Assembly (NCBI RefSeq): GCF_900188235.1
Contig: NZ_FZNT01000009.1
Location: 62,001-126,000, forward strand
Source: Lutibacter agarilyticus
GTDB lineage: Bacteria; Bacteroidota; Bacteroidia; Flavobacteriales; Flavobacteriaceae
Length of the DNA: 64,000 nucleotides
Direction: 5' to 3'
Below the pieces are notes generated by a model that did not search any database, was not told where the DNA came from, and was given only the letters and a program-made list of their open reading frames with translations. This document shows, in pieces, positions 36,711-46,096 of the stretch. A program made the translations under genes and the position numbers. Each line of letters starts with the position of its first letter. The stretch's first letter is position 1.

Positions 36711-38153
36711 TTAATTATTAGGTAGTCTTAATTTTTTTTGATCTTCTAAATATAGTTTTAGCGCAACCAAAGCGGCTAACTCAGCCTCCTCACTTATTTC
36801 TGTTTGAAGTTTTTCGGGCGTATAATAATTTTTTACAAAATGTGTATCGAAATTACCAGACCTAAATGCTTCATGTTCACACACAAATTTACCAAATGGC
36901 AGCGTAGTCATGGCTCCTATAATCTTATAGTTATCTATGGCTTCAATCATTAATTGAATGGCTTCATCACGTGTTTTTCCGTAGGTAATTAATTTTGAAA
37001 GCATAGGATCGTAATAAATAGGTATATCCATTCCTTCTTCAAAACCATCATCAACTCTTATACCTTTTCCAACAGGAGGTTTATAAGTGCTTAAAAAACC
37101 AACGCTAGGTAAAAAATTATTTAAAGGATCTTCTGCATACACACGTAATTCAATTGCGTGACCATTTATTTTTAAATCACTTTGATTGAACGGAATGGCT
37201 TCACCTCTGGCAATGTTTATTTGTTGTTCAACTAAATCAACATCTGTAATTAATTCGGTTACAGGGTGTTCAACTTGTAGGCGCGTGTTCATTTCTAGAA
37301 AGAAGAAATTTAAGTCGCTATCAATTAAAAATTCTACAGTTCCTGCACCTATATAATCACAAGATTTGGCAACTAAAACAGCTGCTTGTCCCATTTTTTC
37401 TCTTAGTTCGGGAGTTAAAATTGATGAAGGAGCTTCTTCAACCACTTTTTGATGTCTTCGTTGTACACTACATTCTCTTTCAAAAAAGTGTAAAATTTTT
37501 CCGTGGCTATCAGCGAGTACTTGAATTTCAATATGACGTGGAGAAGTAATGTATTTTTCAATAAAAACAGCACCATCACCAAAGGCCGAAACAGCTTCAC
37601 TAATAGCGCGTTCCATTTGGTTTTCAACATCTTTTTCCGATTCAACAACTCTCATTCCTTTTCCACCACCACCAGCTGCAGCTTTAATTAAAATAGGGAA
37701 TCCTATTTCACATGCAATTTCAACAGCTTCTTTTGGGTTACTTATGGCTCTGTCAACACCAGGAACCATTGGTATATTGTAATCCTTAACAGCATCTTTT
37801 GCAGCTAATTTATCTCCCATCATTTTTATTGATTTCGACTTTGGACCTATAAAAATAATGTTATTTTTTTCGCATAATTTTGCAAAATCTGCATTTTCAC
37901 TTAAAAAGCCATAACCAGGATGAATGGCGTCAACATTTAGTTTTTTTGCAGCATCAATAATTCGTTCTCCTACTAAATAAGATTTACTTGAAGGAGCTTC
38001 ACCAATGCAAATGCATTCATCAGAAAATCGTACATGGGGTGCATTTCTATCAGCTTCAGAATATACTGCGACTGTTTTAATTCCCATTTTATGGGCCGTT
38101 TTCATAACTCTTATGGCAATTTCACCTCTATTTGCAATTAGTATTTTTTTCAT
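36711..38153 (-). CDS. Biotin carboxylase subunit of acyl-CoA carboxylase
   Basis: 480 residues from ATG 38153 (MKKILIANRGEIAIRV, the family N-terminus; an in-frame ATG 24 nt upstream adds unrelated residues). The ATP-grasp loop KAAAGGGGKGMRVV, EKYITSPRHIEIQVLAD and the carboxylase signature FLEMNTRLQVEHPVTE are present. It carboxylates biotin on the neighbouring carrier protein with ATP and bicarbonate. Confidence 0.92.
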   Translation of the reverse strand: MKKILIANRGEIAIRVMKTAHKMGIKTVAVYSEADRNAPHVRFSDECICIGEAPSSKSYLVGERIIDAAKKLNVDAIHPGYGFLSENADFAKLCEKNNIIFIGPKSKSIKMMGDKLAAKDAVKDYNIPMVPGVDRAISNPKEAVEIACEIGFPILIKAAAGGGGKGMRVVESEKDVENQMERAISEAVSAFGDGAVFIEKYITSPRHIEIQVLADSHGKILHFFERECSVQRRHQKVVEEAPSSILTPELREKMGQAAVLVAKSCDYIGAGTVEFLIDSDLNFFFLEMNTRLQVEHPVTELITDVDLVEQQINIARGEAIPFNQSDLKINGHAIELRVYAEDPLNNFLPSVGFLSTYKPPVGKGIRVDDGFEEGMDIPIYYDPMLSKLITYGKTRDEAIQLMIEAIDNYKIIGAMTTLPFGKFVCEHEAFRSGNFDTHFVKNYYTPEKLQTEISEEAELAALVALKLYLEDQKKLRLPNN

Positions 38154-38163
38154 TTCATTTTCT

Positions 38164-38649
38164 TTAAGCCATTTCAATTATTAATTCACCTTTTTCAACG
38201 GTAGCTCCACTTTTTACAGCGATACATTTAATAATGCCATCTTTTGGAGCACTAATAGTATTTTCCATTTTCATGGCTTCTAAAATTAGTAATGTGTCAC
38301 CTTCATTAACTTGCTGACCTTCTTTAACGTTTATGCTTAAAATTAAACCAGGCATTGGCGCTTTAATATCATTTGCTTTTTTAGCAGTTCCAAGAGAAAA
38401 CCCCATTTTGGTAATTAACTGATCTAATTGATTAGAGATATTAACAGTGTAACTATTAGCATTTACTTTTATAATATATTCCTTGTTGTAGAAGTCTGAT
38501 TTTTTAAGCTTAATGTCGAAGGATTTATTGTTATTAATCACGTGGAACTGTGATTGTGCTAAATTTAATAAATCTAGTTGGTCTGCATCAGAATTTTTTA
38601 AATCGAATTCAAATGAATTATCGACTCTTACTTTAAAATTTTTGTCCAT
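38164..38649 (-). CDS. Biotin carboxyl carrier protein
   Basis: 161 residues. The C-terminal biotinyl domain (about 92-161) has the biotinylation site E124-A-M-K127-M-E-N. The N-terminal part is probably a binding region for the partner subunits. It is the first gene of the operon with the carboxylase and transferase, so the complex has three separate chains. Confidence 0.9.
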   Translation of the reverse strand: MDKNFKVRVDNSFEFDLKNSDADQLDLLNLAQSQFHVINNNKSFDIKLKKSDFYNKEYIIKVNANSYTVNISNQLDQLITKMGFSLGTAKKANDIKAPMPGLILSINVKEGQQVNEGDTLLILEAMKMENTISAPKDGIIKCIAVKSGATVEKGELIIEMA

Positions 38650-39059
38650 AGTGGTTAAAATTGTTGTTGGTTAACTGCAGAAAATATATTTGAATTATAT
38701 AAAGTTAAGATATTTTTCAATACTAAAATTAAACAATTGTAATTTTTGTTACTAAAAGTGCTTTTTTTAGGTTTATAATTAGGTTTTAATTGCGAGATAT
38801 CTAAAAATAGAATTGTAAAGATGATGATAGTGAAATTAGTGTTTATAGCGATTAGGTTTATTGAATAATGTTTTCTTTACTACATTATCAGAATTGTAAC
38901 GTTTATTAATCCTTATTTATAATGAGTCTGTATAAATTTAACCCATAGGTCGTTTATCTTGTTTACCCTGTTAAAATAGAATATAAATATGAAAAAAGAG
39001 TTGTATATTATTGAAGTTATGCGGATTAACTTTGTTGTATAAAATTAAAAACCAAAATC
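38650..39059. other. Intergenic region between divergent genes (410 bp)
   Basis: No gene is seen. It must hold the promoter of the carboxylase operon (minus) and of the CBM48-like gene (plus). For the latter, TTG 39001-39003 and TAACTTTG 39027-39034, 23 nt apart, fit the Flavobacterium promoter pattern. Nothing else is recognised. Confidence 0.5.
39001..39034 (+). promoter_or_regulatory. Promoter of the CBM48-like gene
   Basis: TTG (39001-39003) and TAACTTTG (39027-39034) with a 23-nt spacer, 25 nt before the ATG, agree with the -33/-7 consensus of Flavobacterium. Confidence 0.5.
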
Positions 39060-39371
39060 ATGAGCTTAAAAAAACAATATTTAAAAAGTAAACCAGTTTG
39101 TAAAGTAACATTTTCAATGGATAAAGAAGCTGTTGCAGGTGCTGGAAAAGTAGATTTATTAGGAGAATTTAACAACTGGAATACTGCCGAGCCAGTTAGT
39201 ATGAAAAAGTTAAAAAATGGAACTTTTAAAGTTACTATTGATTTACCTTCTGAAACTGAATTTCAATTCAAATATTTGTTAGATGGTGAAAAATGGATTA
39301 ACGATGATAGCGCTGATAAATATGTAAATAGTGGGTTAGGAGCAGAGGAAAATTCTGTTGTTAGTTTATAA
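39060..39371 (+). CDS. Isoamylase N-terminal (CBM48)-like glycogen-binding protein
   Basis: 103 residues forming one early-set beta-sandwich: KVTFSMDKEA, DLLGEFNNWN and FQFKYLLDGEKWINDDSAD are the hallmarks of CBM48/AMPK glycogen-binding domains. There is no catalytic domain or signal peptide. Such stand-alone domains occur in many Bacteroidota; the role is unknown, presumably binding of alpha-glucan or regulation. Confidence 0.85.
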   Translation: MSLKKQYLKSKPVCKVTFSMDKEAVAGAGKVDLLGEFNNWNTAEPVSMKKLKNGTFKVTIDLPSETEFQFKYLLDGEKWINDDSADKYVNSGLGAEENSVVSL

Positions 39372-39394
39372 GTTATACATAACTTTATATAATT

Positions 39395-39426
39395 AAAAAA
39401 GAGAGTTTGGGTAAACTCTCTTTTTT
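39395..39426 (+). terminator. Terminator hairpin after the CBM48-like gene
   Basis: Arms AAAAAAGAGAGTTT and AAACTCTCTTTTTT (perfect 14 nt) with a GGGT loop and a T-run. Confidence 0.85.
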
Positions 39427-39660
39427 ATTTTACTACTAACTAAAAAAATCAAAAACATTACTTATTTGAATAAGTAATTGAATTATGATGTAAATTTAAT
39501 TACATTTTTTAGTTAGAATAATGACTTTTATCAGTTCTCCAAAAATAATTCGCTAAAGTAACATTTGTTGCTTTTTTTATTACCTAAAAGCTGTGTATTG
39601 AACTATTAATACTAGCATTTTGTCAAATGCACTATTATTAAATAATTGACTTGTTTTAAA

Positions 39661-39765
39661 TTACTCCTTTTTAAATTCAATTACTTTTTTATCATCTTTA
39701 CCTTTATGCTGGATTAAACTGGTAATTACAATTACAATCATTGTTAACACTACTGTTAATCCCAT
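39661..39765 (-). CDS. Possible small membrane peptide (34 aa)
   Basis: ATG at 39765 to TAA at 39661. The peptide has a hydrophobic segment (about 3-18) followed by a charged tail rich in Lys and Asp (HKGKDDKKVIEFKKE). This amphiphilic plan is that of many small bacterial membrane proteins, but 34 codons can be open by chance and no homologue is recognised. Confidence 0.3.
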   Translation of the reverse strand: MGLTVVLTMIVIVITSLIQHKGKDDKKVIEFKKE

Positions 39766-40165
39766 TTAATTGATCCTTGTAAGATTAAGAAATAATAAGT
39801 TTTCAGATCAGTCTTTGTTATATTACTTTAAAATACTTTGTAATAGGAATTTAATACAATTCTTTATACCTGTTGGTATAACTGTAACAACCAAGCAGGT
39901 GTTCTATTTGTTTGTTCTAATGATTGTAAGTTTATATTTTTATAATGTGGTAAGTTTATTTGTTTTTAATAATTAAATTTTTAAAGATTATATAGATTAA
40001 AAACAAATAAAAATAACAATGTCAGGATTGTACAAGATAGTTGCTTGAAATATAATTAGTTAATTTGTATTACTATTTAAAAGTATGTATTGTAAGATTC
40101 TATAATACATTTATTTTAAAGTATGAAAATTGATAATTTCATAAGTAGTTTGTTTAGATTTGGTT

Positions 40166-40203
40166 AAAATTCTTTAATAAAATTAATTTTATTAAAGAAT
40201 TTT
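40166..40203. repeat. Perfect 38-bp palindrome
   Basis: Left arm 40166-40184 and right arm 40185-40203 are exact inverted copies with no spacer (core TAAAATTAATTTTA), followed by four more T. It lies 20 bp upstream of the CAGGAT repeat. It may be a terminator that insulates the locus, or a protein-binding site. Confidence 0.7.
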
Positions 40204-40223
40204 TTTTGTGCTATCTTTATTCT

Positions 40224-40268
40224 CAGGATAGTGCAGGATGGCGCTTCTTTTGCTTAATTATATATTTA
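40224..40268 (+). promoter_or_regulatory. Locus operator-promoter, site 1 (sulfatase-GH78 operon)
   Basis: CAGGAT (40224-40229), AGTG, CAGGAT (40234-40239), then 21 nt to TATATTTA (40261-40268), a TAnnTTTR-type -7 box. The downstream CAGGAT takes the place of the -33 element. The ATG is at 40317. Confidence 0.6.
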
Positions 40269-40316
40269 TGCTCAAATATATTTAAACGAAATCACACATA
40301 ATAACATCGTATTTTT

Positions 40317-43300
40317 ATGCAAAAATTCAATTTTTTATTAGGTATTTTATTATCCCTAACTTGTTTTAAAAATGTTTTAGCTCAAGAAAAAAAGGCACAC
40401 AAGGATAAACCAAATATTATTTTTATACTAACTGATGATCAACGGTTTGATGCTATTGGTTATGTAGGTAATAAGTATGTGCATACACCGCAAATGAATG
40501 ATTTGGCTGAAGCCGGAACTTATTTCAATAATGCAATTGTAACTACGCCTATTTGTGCTGCAAGTAGAGCTTCAATATGGACAGGTTTATATGAACGTTC
40601 TCATAATTATAATTTTCAAACTGGAAATATAAGAGATGAGTATATGGCAAACTCTTATCCGATTTTACTTAGGAAAAACGGATATCATACTGGGTTTTAC
40701 GGTAAATTTGGAGTGAAATATGGAGATTTGGAAAGTCAATTTGATGAATTTGAAGATTATGATAGAAATAATCGTTTCCCTGACAGAAGAGGTTATTACT
40801 ACAAAACAATTGATAAAGATACGGTACATTTAACACGTTATACTGGACAGAAAGCTCTAGATTTTATCGATAAAACATCAAGTGAGCAACCTTTCTTGTT
40901 ATCGCTAAGTTTTAGTGCGCCGCACGCACATGACCGAGCTGAAGATCAATATTTTTGGCAAAACACTACCAATAATTTACTAGCTGATACCACAATTCCT
41001 GGTCCAGTACTTGCTGATGATAAGTATTTTGATGCGCAACCTGAAATTGTAAAAAAAGGGTTTAATAGATTGCGTTGGACATGGCGTTATGATACTCCTG
41101 AAAAATACCAACACAGTTTAAAAGGGTATTACCGTATGATTGCAGGTATAGATCTAGAAATAGCTAAAATACGTGAAAAATTAAAAGAAAAAGGATTAGA
41201 TAAAAACACCGTTATTATTGTAATGGGTGATAATGGTTATTTCCTTGGAGAGCGTCAAATGGCAGGTAAATGGTTAATGTATGATAATTCTATAAGAGTG
41301 CCATTAATTATTTTTGATCCAAGAGTTAACAAGCATCAAGATATTGATGAAATGGCTTTGAATATTGATGTTACTTCAACCATTGCAGATATTGCAGGTG
41401 TTTCAATACCAGATTCTTGGCAAGGAAAAAGTTTAATGCCATTAGTGAAAAATGAAAAAACTTCAATAGAAAGAGATACAATTCTTATTGAGCATATTTG
41501 GGATTTTAGTGAAATTCCTCCAAGTGAAGGTGTTCGTACTTCAGAATGGAAATATTTTAGATATGTAAACGATAAATCTATAGAGGAATTATACAATTTG
41601 AAAAAAGATCCTCTAGAAACTAACAATCTTATCGGTAAGAAAAAATATCAAAAAGTTGCTGCTAACTTAAGGTTGAAGTGTGACGAATTAATCAAGAAAA
41701 ATAGCAATAAATTTAGAACAGCACCTTCCGATTTAACAGTTGAGTTAATCAGAGAGCCAAGCACTGATGTTGAAATATTTGATTTAAAACCAGAATTTGG
41801 TTGGACAGTTGCTAATGAATCTAAATTTCAGTCGGCTTATCAATTATTAGTTGCTTCATCAAAAGAAATTATTGATGCAAATAATGGTGATGTTTGGGAT
41901 AGTGAACGTGTAAGTTCAAATGCATCAACAAATGTTGAATATGCTGGCCCTTCATTAGAAGTGGGCAAAAAGTATTACTGGAAAGTTAGAATTTGGGATG
42001 AAGAAAATAGGTTAGTTGATTATTCTGAGGCTCAAAAATTTACTACAGGTAAAAGTGATAGTTATATAATTTCTACTGAAAATAAATTTGTTGTCAGTAA
42101 AATTAAACCTGTGAAGTTTGAAAATAGAGGAGATTTCTATTTTATGGACTTTGGAAAAGCAGCTTTTGCTACTATAGATTTTACATACAAAGCAAAAACA
42201 CCACATACTTTAACCATACGTATAGGAGAACAATTAGAGGGTGAAAATATCAATAGAACACCTGCGAAAAAGAGTAATATTCGTTATCAAGAGTTAAAAG
42301 TTGATGTGAAACCGGGCCAAACAACGTATAGAATTCCTGTTCAAACAGATGAAAGAAATACAAGACCTAACAAAGCAATTCCATTGCCAGAAGGATTTCC
42401 TCCGTTAATGCCATTTAGATATGCTGAAGTTGAAGGTGCTCAAGAATCTATTTCTGCTGAAAACTTTGAACAATTAGCATATCATACGTATTGGGATGAA
42501 GAAGCTAGTAGCTTTGAAAGTAACAATGATATTTTAAATCAAGTTTGGGATTTATGTAAATATTCAATAAAAGCAACAACTTTTAACGGTTTATATGTTG
42601 ATGGTGATAGAGAGCGAATTCCTTATGAAGCCGATGCTTATTTAAATCAGTTAAGTCATTATACTGCGGATAGAGAATATGCTATGGCAAGACGAACCAT
42701 AGAGTATTTTATGCAACACCCAACTTGGCCAACAGAATGGCAACAACACGTTCCTTTATTAATTTATGCAGATTATATGTATACAGGAAATACGGAACTT
42801 ATTGAGCGTTATTATGAAGCATTAAAACATAAATCATTGTATGAATTATCTAACGAAGATGGTTTAATTACTTCAACAAAAGTAGATGCTGATTTTATGC
42901 GTAAATTAGGTTTCCCTGATGGTTATAAAAAACCATTAACTGATATTGTAGATTGGCCATCAGCAAATTTTAATGGAAGTAAAACAAAAGGAGAACGTGA
43001 TGGTTTTGTATTTAAACCTTACAGTACTGTAATTAATGCATTTTTTTACGAGAATATGAAAATTATGGCTGAATTTGCTAAAATTCTTGGTAAAACACAA
43101 GAAGTATTAGACTTTGAATTAAGAGCAGCTAAAGCTAAAAAAGCGGTAAATGAACAAATGTTTGACAAAGAACGTGGTATTTATGTAGATGGAATTGGTA
43201 CAGATCACGCATCTTTACACGCTAATATGATGCCATTGGCATTTGGGCTGGTTCCTGAAGAACATTTTCAATCGGTTGTTGATTTTGTAAAATCACGTGG

Positions 43301-43841
43301 AATGGCTTGTAGTGTTTATGGCGCTCAATTCTTAATGGACGGTTTATACAACGCTGGTGAAGCAGATTATGCATTAGAATTATTAACAAGTAAAGATAAA
43401 AGAAGTTGGTATAATATGATTCGTATTGGTTCTACTATTACTTTAGAAGCTTGGGATTTAGAATATAAAAACAATTTAGATTGGAATCATGCTTGGGGAG
43501 CAGTACCAGCAAATACAATTCCTAGAGGTTTGTGGGGTATTAAACCAAAAACACCTGGATTTAGCATTGCTACCATTAAACCTCAAATGAGTAAATTAAA
43601 ATCTAGTGCTATTGAAGTTCCAACTGTTTTAGGAACTATAAAAGCTAGTTATAAATTTAACGGTGCAAGATTACAAACCTATGAAATTGAGATTCCAGCA
43701 AATATGGTGGCAGAATTTTCGTTAAATTCTTTAGACGGAAAGAATCTTATTCATAATGGTAAAAAAGTCCCATCGGCTTTTGATATGATCCGATTAGAGC
43801 CAGGTAAACATACTATAAAGTTAGTGATAAACTCTTTTTAA
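40317..43841 (+). CDS. Exported sulfatase (S1)-GH78 alpha-L-rhamnosidase fusion
   Basis: 1,174 residues with an N-terminal signal peptide (about 1-22). Residues about 31-475 are an S1 formylglycine sulfatase: [14 protein letters not shown] (metal site) and the activation motif C80-A-A-S-R84, with [17 protein letters not shown] further on. Residues about 490-1174 are a GH78-type rhamnosidase with beta-sandwich modules and an (alpha/alpha)6 barrel ([50 protein letters not shown]). The same fusion type (S1_25-GH78) has been described in the ulvan locus of Formosa agariphila. It would remove sulfate from rhamnose and then release the rhamnose. It is first in an operon with two lyase-like genes. 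Confidence 0.88.
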   Translation: MQKFNFLLGILLSLTCFKNVLAQEKKAHKDKPNIIFILTDDQRFDAIGYVGNKYVHTPQMNDLAEAGTYFNNAIVTTPICAASRASIWTGLYERSHNYNFQTGNIRDEYMANSYPILLRKNGYHTGFYGKFGVKYGDLESQFDEFEDYDRNNRFPDRRGYYYKTIDKDTVHLTRYTGQKALDFIDKTSSEQPFLLSLSFSAPHAHDRAEDQYFWQNTTNNLLADTTIPGPVLADDKYFDAQPEIVKKGFNRLRWTWRYDTPEKYQHSLKGYYRMIAGIDLEIAKIREKLKEKGLDKNTVIIVMGDNGYFLGERQMAGKWLMYDNSIRVPLIIFDPRVNKHQDIDEMALNIDVTSTIADIAGVSIPDSWQGKSLMPLVKNEKTSIERDTILIEHIWDFSEIPPSEGVRTSEWKYFRYVNDKSIEELYNLKKDPLETNNLIGKKKYQKVAANLRLKCDELIKKNSNKFRTAPSDLTVELIREPSTDVEIFDLKPEFGWTVANESKFQSAYQLLVASSKEIIDANNGDVWDSERVSSNASTNVEYAGPSLEVGKKYYWKVRIWDEENRLVDYSEAQKFTTGKSDSYIISTENKFVVSKIKPVKFENRGDFYFMDFGKAAFATIDFTYKAKTPHTLTIRIGEQLEGENINRTPAKKSNIRYQELKVDVKPGQTTYRIPVQTDERNTRPNKAIPLPEGFPPLMPFRYAEVEGAQESISAENFEQLAYHTYWDEEASSFESNNDILNQVWDLCKYSIKATTFNGLYVDGDRERIPYEADAYLNQLSHYTADREYAMARRTIEYFMQHPTWPTEWQQHVPLLIYADYMYTGNTELIERYYEALKHKSLYELSNEDGLITSTKVDADFMRKLGFPDGYKKPLTDIVDWPSANFNGSKTKGERDGFVFKPYSTVINAFFYENMKIMAEFAKILGKTQEVLDFELRAAKAKKAVNEQMFDKERGIYVDGIGTDHASLHANMMPLAFGLVPEEHFQSVVDFVKSRGMACSVYGAQFLMDGLYNAGEADYALELLTSKDKRSWYNMIRIGSTITLEAWDLEYKNNLDWNHAWGAVPANTIPRGLWGIKPKTPGFSIATIKPQMSKLKSSAIEVPTVLGTIKASYKFNGARLQTYEIEIPANMVAEFSLNSLDGKNLIHNGKKVPSAFDMIRLEPGKHTIKLVINSF

Positions 43842-43861
43842 GAAGAATTTAATCTAAAAGG

Positions 43862-43888
43862 ATACCTCGTGGACTTTCTTCGAGGTAT
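43862..43888 (+). terminator. Hairpin between the sulfatase-GH78 and BNR genes
   Basis: Arms ATACCTCG and CGAGGTAT (8 nt) followed by TTTATTTT. It is short and may only attenuate, because no separate operator is seen before the next gene. Confidence 0.5.
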
Positions 43889-43908
43889 TTTATTTTAAAT
43901 AAGTAATT

Positions 43909-45978
43909 ATGAAAACTTTTTTTACAATAATTTTTTCAGTACTTGTATTAAGTGCTGCTAATGCACAAGATAAGATACTGTCGGCAAGTTTAATTGACAA
44001 CTCCAAAATAGCAGACAATGGTTTGTATTTTAATGGAACAAGTGGCGTTGATTACCAATTTTCGCCACGTATATCACCTCATGGCGATTGTGTAGATGTT
44101 GTAAATGGTTATGTTTTTGTAACATGGTATAAAGGCGGCATGGATAAGCGTAATGTAATGCTATCTAGGAAAAAATTAGACGACCCAACAGCAAATTGGG
44201 TTACTATAGAATTTCCACATCAACATGTTGGTTATCGTGGTACAGACCCAACCAAAGGAGATTCGCACAATACAATAGCTATTGGTATAAGTACCATAGA
44301 CGGTACTATTCACTTACTATATGATATGCATGCTTATAGTGAAACTTCTTTACCAAATGATTTTTTTAATTACTCAGTTTCTGAAAAAAACAAAGCTTTT
44401 GTGCCAGACTCAGAGTTTAACTTAAGTATTTTTAAGCCAAAGCAAAACTATTTAAAATTAGGTGAAAATTATAACCGTATTACATATCCAATGCTTCACA
44501 GAGCAGATGACGGAAGTCTTTTGGTAAGATATAGAGTAGGTGGTTCGGGTAATGGAGATATTGTTATGGCGCATTATAATGGTACAAGCTGGACTGATAA
44601 CTGGTTATTTCATAATGGTACTTTACCTTTGCCTGATAGAAACAATATGTATGGTGGAGAGCGTTTTTTAAATGGAAAGTTCTATTCAGGTTTCTCTATA
44701 CGCTATGCAAATAACAATTCAGATACGCCAACCAATGGTTATTCATACAATAGTGGCTTGTATTATGCTTATACCAATGGCATACCTAAAGATCAGTCTA
44801 CTCAATGGTTTGATGTAAATGATAACCCTATTACATTACCTATAATAAATAATTTAGATCCAAACCTAGATCCTGTTCAAATAGGGCAGCCAGGAGATGA
44901 TTATGGAACAACAACCAACCCAAGAAATACAAGTGATCCTGCTTGGACTGTTACCGAAAGCGGTGCTATACACTTTGTTACTAGAGTAGATAATATAAAT
45001 GTGCATTACTATAAAAAAGCCTTAGATGCTAACTTTTCAAGTAATTCTGGTGGTATAATTCCTAATCCAGAAGTAAGAGGTGAAATTTACAGTTATAAAA
45101 ACCACGTATTTATGGTTGAACTTTTAGCCGGAAAAGTGAATGTAAAATCAACATTAGAAGGACAAAACGACTGGAATATTGTATTTACAGATGATGGAAC
45201 AGAAAACTTTATGCATTTTGATGCTTTTGTTGAAGGAAATAAATTATACGTTTATTTGATGGAAAATACCAGTGGAGATGCAAGACCTTTGCATTTAAAA
45301 GTATTTAATCTATCTGAAGTAGATGCTCCCGTAGTGGAGCTTCCAGACTACAAACTCGAAGCCGAGAACTTTACCACGGCTTCCTCAGATATTGTTATTG
45401 AAGATAATCCTGCAGCTTCAAATGCCAAAGTAATTGGTTCTTTTTCTAGCAATCAGTTTTTAGAATATAGATTTCAAGTAACCACACCTGGGCCTTATGA
45501 TTTTATTTTGTTTGCAGCAAATAGAAATAGAGACGATTCTATTATGGATATTGAAATAAATGGTGTTATGTATAGTAGTGTTTTAATTACCCGTTCCTTT
45601 GATTGGAATGTGTTTTTAGAAACGACTATTCCAGATATAAACCTCGTTCTAGGAGAAAATGTGATCAAACTAACTCAAAAAAGATCGTTATCTAGTGAAC
45701 CTGATAAAATTGAGTTGTATCTTAAATCAACTTTAGGTGTTGGTGATTTGGAACAAAAAAAGTTAACTATTTATCCAAATCCTAGTAATGGTATATTTCA
45801 TATTAAAACCAATATTCCTAACCCTAATTATAGCATAAAAACCATGTTAGGTCAGATTTTAGAAAAAGGTGTTTTAAGAAATAATGTATTGAATCTCTCA
45901 AACTATGCTGTAGGTATTTATTATATTGAATTATCTTCTGAAGAAGGAAGATTGGTTAAAAAGATAGTCATAGAATAA
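43909..45978 (+). CDS. T9SS-secreted BNR-4-type propeller with CBM6, probable ulvan lyase
   Basis: 689 residues: signal peptide (1-19, ANA|Q), a BNR-4-like beta-propeller (about 30-465; FSPRISPHGDCVDVVNGYVFVTWYKGG, GDSHNTIAIGISTIDGTIHLLYDMH), a CBM6-like module (about 478-605; LEAENFTTASSDIVIEDNP, FLEYRF) and a T9SS type A sorting domain (about 612-689; LTIYPNPSNGIFHIKT). Ulvan lyases of families PL24 and PL25 have this fold, and the locus content supports a lyase that cuts next to uronic acid. The exact PL family is not certain from sequence alone. The sorting domain puts it at the cell surface or outside. Confidence 0.75.
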   Translation: MKTFFTIIFSVLVLSAANAQDKILSASLIDNSKIADNGLYFNGTSGVDYQFSPRISPHGDCVDVVNGYVFVTWYKGGMDKRNVMLSRKKLDDPTANWVTIEFPHQHVGYRGTDPTKGDSHNTIAIGISTIDGTIHLLYDMHAYSETSLPNDFFNYSVSEKNKAFVPDSEFNLSIFKPKQNYLKLGENYNRITYPMLHRADDGSLLVRYRVGGSGNGDIVMAHYNGTSWTDNWLFHNGTLPLPDRNNMYGGERFLNGKFYSGFSIRYANNNSDTPTNGYSYNSGLYYAYTNGIPKDQSTQWFDVNDNPITLPIINNLDPNLDPVQIGQPGDDYGTTTNPRNTSDPAWTVTESGAIHFVTRVDNINVHYYKKALDANFSSNSGGIIPNPEVRGEIYSYKNHVFMVELLAGKVNVKSTLEGQNDWNIVFTDDGTENFMHFDAFVEGNKLYVYLMENTSGDARPLHLKVFNLSEVDAPVVELPDYKLEAENFTTASSDIVIEDNPAASNAKVIGSFSSNQFLEYRFQVTTPGPYDFILFAANRNRDDSIMDIEINGVMYSSVLITRSFDWNVFLETTIPDINLVLGENVIKLTQKRSLSSEPDKIELYLKSTLGVGDLEQKKLTIYPNPSNGIFHIKTNIPNPNYSIKTMLGQILEKGVLRNNVLNLSNYAVGIYYIELSSEEGRLVKKIVIE

Positions 45979-46096
45979 TAATAGAAGAGAGTTAAATTCA
46001 AAAATAATCTAATAATAGTAGTTCAATCTTGAATGTTAGTAATCTGTGATAGAAAAAGGAATAAACTATACTGTAAATATTTTAAATGTATAAGAA

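Larger units (their letters stand above)
39427..40316. other. 890-bp region before the polysaccharide locus, mostly non-coding
   Basis: No long gene is seen. It contains a weak hairpin followed by T (39555-39574, arms AAAGTAAC/GTTGCTTT), a possible 34-codon membrane peptide on the minus strand (39661-39765), a perfect 38-bp palindrome (40166-40203), and the operator-promoter of the first locus operon (40224-40268). A plus-strand frame at 39770-39976 lacks any support. Confidence 0.5.

Noticed and set aside
39770-39976. 68-codon plus-strand frame
   Set aside because: No family likeness and AT-rich phenylalanine/tyrosine-rich composition typical of chance frames.
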